Shown here piece by piece: positions 63,284 to 64,000 of a stretch of 64,000 nucleotides of DNA (position 1 is its first letter; each line of letters starts with the position of its first letter). The position numbers and the translations under genes were made by a program. The notes below the pieces were generated by a model. The model made no database searches. It was not told the DNA's origin and saw nothing but the letters and a program-made list of their open reading frames with translations. Source of the stretch: Vulcanococcus limneticus LL (GTDB taxonomy: Bacteria; Cyanobacteriota; Cyanobacteriia; PCC-6307; Cyanobiaceae); contig NZ_NQLA01000007.1 in the NCBI RefSeq assembly GCF_002252705.1, positions 1-64,000 on the forward strand. Reading direction: 5' to 3'.

Positions 63284-63967
63284 ATGAGCACAAAGCCCCT
63301 GGTGATCTCCCCGTCGATCCTCTCCGCCGACTTTTCCCGCCTCGGCGAGGACGTGCGCGCCGTCGATCAGGCGGGCGCCGACTGGATCCACGTGGATGTG
63401 ATGGACGGCCGATTCGTGCCCAACATCACCATCGGCCCGCTGATCGTCGAGGCCCTGCGCCCGGTGACCTCCAAGCCGCTGGACGTGCACCTGATGATCG
63501 TCGAGCCTGAGAAGTATGTGCCCGACTTCGCCAAGGCCGGCGCCGACATCATCTCCGTCCAGGTGGAGGCCTGCCCGCACCTGCACCGCAACCTGGCCCA
63601 GATCAAGGACCTGGGCAAGCTGTCCGGTGCGGTGCTGAACCCCAGCACCCCGATCGACACCCTGGAGTACTGCCTGGAGCTGTGCGACCTGGTCTTGGTG
63701 ATGAGCGTGAACCCCGGCTTCGGTGGCCAGAGCTTCATCGAGAGCCAGGTTCAGAAGATCCGCGACCTGCGCCGGATGTGCGACGAGAAGGGCCTGGATC
63801 CCTGGATCGAGGTGGACGGCGGCATCAAGGCCGAGAACGCCTGGAAGGTGATCGAAGCCGGCGCCAACGCGATCGTGAGCGGCTCGGGCGTGTTCAACCA
63901 GCCCAGCTACGCCGATGCCATCACCGGCATCCGCAACAGCAAGCGCCCGGTGGCCGTGGCGGCCTGA
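63284..63967 (+). CDS. rpe: Ribulose-phosphate 3-epimerase
   Basis: This 227-residue TIM barrel interconverts ribulose 5-phosphate and xylulose 5-phosphate in the Calvin and pentose phosphate cycles. It has [38 protein letters not shown] with catalytic Asp and His, [29 protein letters not shown] and [18 protein letters not shown] 63284 was chosen, and the longer frame back to 62972 lies in the divergent promoter region. The stop is about 33 bases before the window end. Confidence 0.96.
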   Translation: MSTKPLVISPSILSADFSRLGEDVRAVDQAGADWIHVDVMDGRFVPNITIGPLIVEALRPVTSKPLDVHLMIVEPEKYVPDFAKAGADIISVQVEACPHLHRNLAQIKDLGKLSGAVLNPSTPIDTLEYCLELCDLVLVMSVNPGFGGQSFIESQVQKIRDLRRMCDEKGLDPWIEVDGGIKAENAWKVIEAGANAIVSGSGVFNQPSYADAITGIRNSKRPVAVAA

Positions 63968-64000
63968 GCCCTGGGCACTGGTTGCGCGAAGAGGGGGGCC

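Overview
The window is a high-GC stretch (most genes look close to two-thirds G+C) of a cyanobacterial chromosome, most likely a Cyanobium or Synechococcus-type picocyanobacterium. The evidence is a chlorophyll-specific Mg-chelatase subunit (chlH), a high-light-inducible protein (Hli), a class II FBPase/SBPase, glgC, glutamyl-tRNA reductase, and many small proteins of families confined to cyanobacteria (DUF2949, DUF3038, DUF4335, DUF6447-like).

Layout. 1-1000: a transposase tail, a ribbon-helix-helix protein and an unknown protein. 997-5067 (minus): a translationally coupled EmrA/EmrB-type efflux pair plus a flavin monooxygenase. 5096-6391: the wreck of a P-type ATPase gene, with a 19-G homopolymer joining its first and last parts, followed by decayed DNA. 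6372-8434: a response regulator/histidine kinase pair. 8492-15216: housekeeping genes (HdeD-like protein, cysK, ABC exporter, S4 protein, tpiA, folP). 15217-27925: an accessory type I secretion island with two ABC subunits, an HlyD adaptor and a 2271-residue surface protein with Ig-like repeats, a VWA domain and RTX repeats. 27974-41738: chlH, an antiporter, dapB, hli, a UbiH-like monooxygenase, apt, ppk2 and small conserved proteins. 42180-45356: a diguanylate cyclase with about seven PAS modules. 45385-52858: peroxiredoxin, LD-carboxypeptidase, purSQ, a cobalamin-riboswitch/HupE/CobW metal operon, a pentapeptide protein and upp. 52918-63967: ilvD and the carbon-metabolism run pgl, gnd, glgC, hemA, glpX, with rpe divergent.

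How the genes work together. The right end combines Calvin-cycle, oxidative pentose phosphate and glycogen enzymes with the first committed step of tetrapyrrole synthesis. The HupE-CobW unit sits behind a recognisable B12 riboswitch, which points to cobalt uptake and delivery controlled by cobalamin.

The most unusual element is the secretion island. Both ABC subunits have intact reading frames, but their nucleotide-binding domains lack most canonical catalytic motifs. Subunit A has no Walker A lysine. Both lack a normal LSGGQ signature, the Walker B glutamate and the H-loop histidine. No combination of the two forms a canonical ATP site. The cargo candidate beside them has a lower G+C content than the chromosome, a perfect 300-bp internal duplication, and about 770 residues after its RTX block.

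All calls come from reading the sequence by eye. Family names rest on remembered motifs, and no database search was run.
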